A stretch of DNA of 7,748 nt, from assembly GCA_002496475.1 (NCBI GenBank), contig DAJV01000047.1, positions 1 to 7,748 on the forward strand. The letters are read 5' to 3'. Position 1 is the first letter of the stretch, and each line of letters begins with the position of its first letter. Positions 6,399 to 7,748 of the stretch are shown here, piece by piece. This DNA is from Vulcanisaeta sp. UBA163 (GTDB taxonomy: Archaea > Thermoproteota > Thermoprotei > Thermoproteales > Thermocladiaceae). The translations under genes were made by a program, and so were the position numbers. The notes beneath the pieces were generated by a model. The model saw nothing but the letters and a program-made list of their open reading frames with translations, was not told where the DNA came from and did no database searches.

Positions 6399-6403
6399 AT
6401 CAT

Positions 6404-6422
6404 CTTCCTTCTATAGTGGAAG
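6404..6422. terminator. Possible stem-loop after the 242-residue gene
   Basis: CTTCC (6404-6408) and GGAAG (6418-6422) can form a 5-bp stem around a 9-base loop, beginning 6 bases after the stop codon. A role in ending transcription is inferred from position only. Confidence 0.25.
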
Positions 6423-6457
6423 CACAATTACCATGCAGCAATTCAGGTTATTAATGC

Positions 6458-6475
6458 CCGTACTTTATAATACGG
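6458..6475. terminator. Possible stem-loop between convergent genes
   Basis: CCGTA (6458-6462) and TACGG (6471-6475) flank an A/T-rich loop, forming a near-palindrome midway between the two convergent genes. It could act on transcripts from both sides. The short stem makes this a weak call. Confidence 0.25.
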
Positions 6476-6498
6476 CAATGGAACTCATGATAATTTGA

Positions 6499-7173
6499 TT
6501 AAAGAACGAGATTTGTGTGTTTTAGAAATATGGAGTTAAGGCGTGGGCTATCGAGCATTATCACGTTATTAATCATGTAAACCCTGAACTCCTTAAGCAC
6601 CAATTGTGCGTATAGGTACATTAATGCCTTGCTTGCATCATCAACATCAATACTCACGTGATACTGCTTCCCAATCCTCTTGATCCAGTCAAGGCATGCA
6701 TCGTGTGATGGGCATTTATTCTTACAATCATGCACTGCAAATGTTGGAGTGAACAGGATGAACTTACGTCCCCTCATGTCTATGAATGCGCCGTAGTTTG
6801 TCGGTATCACTATTTTCATGCCATGTTCATTAGCCTCAAACTTAAAGCCTAGGTAAACCATGGCCGAGGGAACATAGTAAATCCTATTAGCCTCCCTACT
6901 CAGCCCTATGGACTTTGCCTCATCATCACTCAATTGCCTAACCCAACCAAAGTCCTCCAGCGCCTTTACATGCCTATGAATAACGCCCTTAAGCATGCCC
7001 AATTCCTGCGCTAGTGATGTAACGGTCATCGGGCCCCTGCTAAGCATGTCCATTATACTCATCCTAACGTTATTACCCAATAATACATCGAAGGACTCAA
7101 TAGGTAGAATGGCCACTGATCTAATATTCAGCCTGAATATATCCAATTTACCGAGTGTGTTCATCCTGATCAT
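6499..7173 (-). CDS. Winged-helix transcription regulator with a Cys/His cluster (ArsR-like HTH)
   Basis: This is a predicted DNA-binding regulator of 224 residues from the chosen start. An ArsR-type winged helix-turn-helix spans about residues 27-82: VRMSIMDMLSRGPMTVTSLAQ, then helices around ELGMLKGVIHRHVKALEDFGW, then the wing containing IYYVPS. The C-terminal half (about 110-224) is a separate domain carrying H-x-C-x3-C-x2-H-x2-C (CKNKCPSHDAC at 150-160), a likely metal- or redox-sensing cluster. The ligand and target are unknown. The open frame extends to ATG codons at 7191, 7227 and 7260; I prefer 7173 because a TTTAAA box (7202-7207) lies 28 nt before it and the added residues do not extend the fold, but a start at 7260 (253 aa) or at 7164 is possible. 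It has no promoter partner or linked target gene in the window. Confidence 0.82.
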   Translation of the reverse strand: MIRMNTLGKLDIFRLNIRSVAILPIESFDVLLGNNVRMSIMDMLSRGPMTVTSLAQELGMLKGVIHRHVKALEDFGWVRQLSDDEAKSIGLSREANRIYYVPSAMVYLGFKFEANEHGMKIVIPTNYGAFIDMRGRKFILFTPTFAVHDCKNKCPSHDACLDWIKRIGKQYHVSIDVDDASKALMYLYAQLVLKEFRVYMINNVIMLDSPRLNSIFLKHTNLVL

Positions 7174-7201
7174 TTGCGTACATAGCTGCATCAATTCTGA
7201 G

Positions 7202-7207
7202 TTTAAA
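7202..7207 (-). promoter_or_regulatory. Candidate TATA box for the winged-helix regulator
   Basis: On the minus strand GGTTTTAAAC contains TTTAAA, 28 nt before the ATG at 7173. If a start further upstream (7227 or 7260) is the true one, this element lies inside the gene and is not its promoter; TATTAAG at 7294-7300 would then be the alternative. Confidence 0.35.
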
Positions 7208-7355
7208 ACCCTATTTTGGTAAGTCATAGGTAATAACAAATACGTAAATGCTGTAAGCATGCAGAAGCCGCTGAAATACGGTAAACAACCTAACTTAATA
7301 ATGGCAGTGAAACATTATTTTAAATCCGCAACAAGGGTAGAGTTACTTAACTTCC
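7208..7355. other. Gap upstream of the regulator with no supported gene
   Basis: Together with the remnant to its right, this forms nearly 400 bases between the regulator and the reductase gene. It contains A/T boxes (TATTAAG on the minus strand at 7294-7300; TTTTAAA around 7318-7324) that could drive transcription either way, and a short plus-strand open frame from 7259 that I do not accept as a gene. No tRNA, box C/D RNA or repeat was recognised here. Confidence 0.4.
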
Positions 7356-7538
7356 TTACTCTGTGCCGTTATCATTCATTTGCCTCGCCACCTCCATGTA
7401 CCTGGGTAAGATTCCCCTTGATATAATTCACCCATTTATAAGAGGAATAGAACCAATCCCACAACCAGCCATCCCAAACACCAGTGCAAAGATTCACATA
7501 CCTACGGCGACACAGGCATAACCAGTACTGAATACTTT
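7356..7538 (-). pseudogene. C-terminal remnant of an integral membrane protein with two in-frame TGA codons
   Basis: One minus-strand frame is open for 61 codons to TAA at 7356-7358 except for TGA at 7494-7496 and 7428-7430. Reading each TGA as the one-base-different TGG (Trp), it gives a membrane-helix-like stretch: YACVAVGM, then IFALVFGMAGCGIGSIPLING, then a polar tail IISRGILPRYM and EVARQMNDNGTE. This glycine-rich hydrophobic helix followed by a charged tail is typical of the end of a transporter or permease, but I cannot name the family. The frame is closed by a TAA at 7539-7541, and the promoter region of the next gene begins there, so the 5' part is missing. I infer a truncated, decaying gene. 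A chance open frame is the alternative. Confidence 0.5.
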
Positions 7539-7555
7539 TTATCCCCCTATAAATT
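7536..7555 (+). promoter_or_regulatory. Candidate promoter of the RibD-C-type reductase gene
   Basis: Two A/T elements precede the ATG at 7572: TTTTTAT (7536-7542), 29 nt away, and TATAAAT (7549-7555), 16 nt away. Neither has the 23-25 nt spacing seen at other genes here; the first fits a leader of a few bases and is the better candidate. Confidence 0.3.
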
Positions 7556-7571
7556 AATTGACACCGAAACA

Positions 7572-7748
7572 ATGAATAGACCCTACGTCATCATAGTCTC
7601 GGCAGCCACAATAGATGGCAGAATAGCAAGTAAGACTGGCTATTCAAGGCTTTCATGCCCCTTCGACCTCAAGAGACTCCATGAAGTCAGGGCCAGTGTC
7701 GACGCTATAATGGTTGGAGCAAATACCGTGATTAATGACGACCCCTCA
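7572..7748 (+). CDS. RibD-C-type reductase, probable 2,5-diamino-6-ribosylamino-pyrimidinone 5'-phosphate reductase (3' end outside window)
   Basis: Only the first 59 residues are visible. They carry the start of the RibD C-terminal (RIB7-like, dihydrofolate-reductase fold) domain: RPYVIIVSAATIDGRIA at 3-19, where the S-x-x-x-DG-R-I motif lines the NADPH and substrate site, and VDAIMVGANTVINDDPS at 43-59, the second signature block. In archaea the stand-alone enzyme reduces the ribosylamino side chain to ribitylamino after ring opening of GTP, a step towards riboflavin, and through the shared intermediate towards F420. There is no N-terminal deaminase domain, as expected for the archaeal and fungal form. 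The ATG at 7572 is the only plausible start. Confidence is high for the family and good for the role. Confidence 0.88.
   Translation, partial: MNRPYVIIVSAATIDGRIASKTGYSRLSCPFDLKRLHEVRASVDAIMVGANTVINDDPS

Noticed and set aside
6433..6498. 21-codon plus-strand open frame between the 242-residue gene and the regulator
   Set aside because: Too short, no promoter or ribosome binding site, and it contains the near-palindrome at 6458-6475 that could be a terminator.
7259..7426. Plus-strand open frame of 55 codons beginning MQKPLKYGKQ, upstream of the reductase gene
   Set aside because: Its first half reads plausibly, but the second half has atypical codons and composition, it overlaps the better-supported membrane-protein remnant, and its only upstream A/T element (around 7231-7236) is poor.
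7363..7521. Plus-strand open frame of about 52 codons from GTG at 7363 (41 codons from ATG at 7396)
   Set aside because: It is antisense to the remnant, proline-rich in a low-complexity way, and lacks a properly spaced promoter or ribosome binding site.
7372..7572. Minus-strand open frame of 66 codons in the same gap, unusually rich in Trp and Tyr
   Set aside because: It needs a TTG start, has an implausible composition, and lies out of frame with the more convincing membrane-protein remnant on the same strand.
1..7748. CRISPR arrays, tRNA genes, insertion-sequence ends or a toxin-antitoxin pair
   Set aside because: By eye I found no regularly spaced repeats, no T-arm plus anticodon-arm pattern in the gaps, no transposase motifs with flanking inverted repeats, and no adjacent small gene pair.

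Overview
The window looks like chromosomal DNA from a hyperthermophilic crenarchaeon, most likely of the Thermoproteales (Vulcanisaeta- or Caldivirga-like; this placement is inference). The basis is a recognisable Cren7 chromatin protein, archaeal-type UMP kinase, RsmA/Dim1 and RNase Z genes, AGG as the favoured arginine codon, and TATA boxes lying only about 21-25 nt upstream of most start codons with no Shine-Dalgarno sequence, the pattern of leaderless transcription.

Layout from left to right. Positions 1-188 are the 3' end of an unidentified beta-rich protein (+). A minus-strand gene (330-1331) encodes an NAD(P)-dependent dehydrogenase of the DapB / 2,4-diaminopentanoate dehydrogenase type. 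The 445-base gap after it is not empty: it carries a small frameshifted gene remnant (about 1423-1639, minus). A plus-strand run follows: cren7 (1777-1959), an uncharacterised 172-residue cysteine-containing protein (2014-2532) and pyrH (2560-3237). A minus-strand HD-domain phosphohydrolase (3184-3792) meets pyrH tail to tail with a 54-bp overlap. It is divergent from rsmA (3855-4682), and the two TATA boxes are 3 bp apart. RNase Z (4686-5609, minus) meets rsmA tail to tail with a 3-bp gap and is divergent from an uncharacterised 242-residue gene (5670-6398, +), with which it shares an overlapping A/T promoter core. A minus-strand winged-helix regulator with a cysteine/histidine cluster follows (6499-7173). 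The roughly 400-base gap to the right holds a second remnant, the tail of a membrane protein broken by two in-frame TGA codons (about 7356-7538, minus). The window ends inside a riboflavin/F420-pathway RibD-C-type reductase (7572 onward, +).

Functionally these are mostly housekeeping genes: chromatin (Cren7), pyrimidine nucleotide supply (PyrH), nucleotide hydrolysis (HD protein), rRNA dimethylation (RsmA), tRNA 3' processing (RNase Z) and flavin/deazaflavin biosynthesis (RibD-C). Nearly every gene appears to have its own promoter, so this is a set of neighbours rather than one pathway operon. I see no CRISPR array, tRNA, rRNA or insertion sequence, and no convincing new multi-gene system. 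The most unusual content is the two gene remnants, the two uncharacterised proteins and the compact bidirectional promoters.
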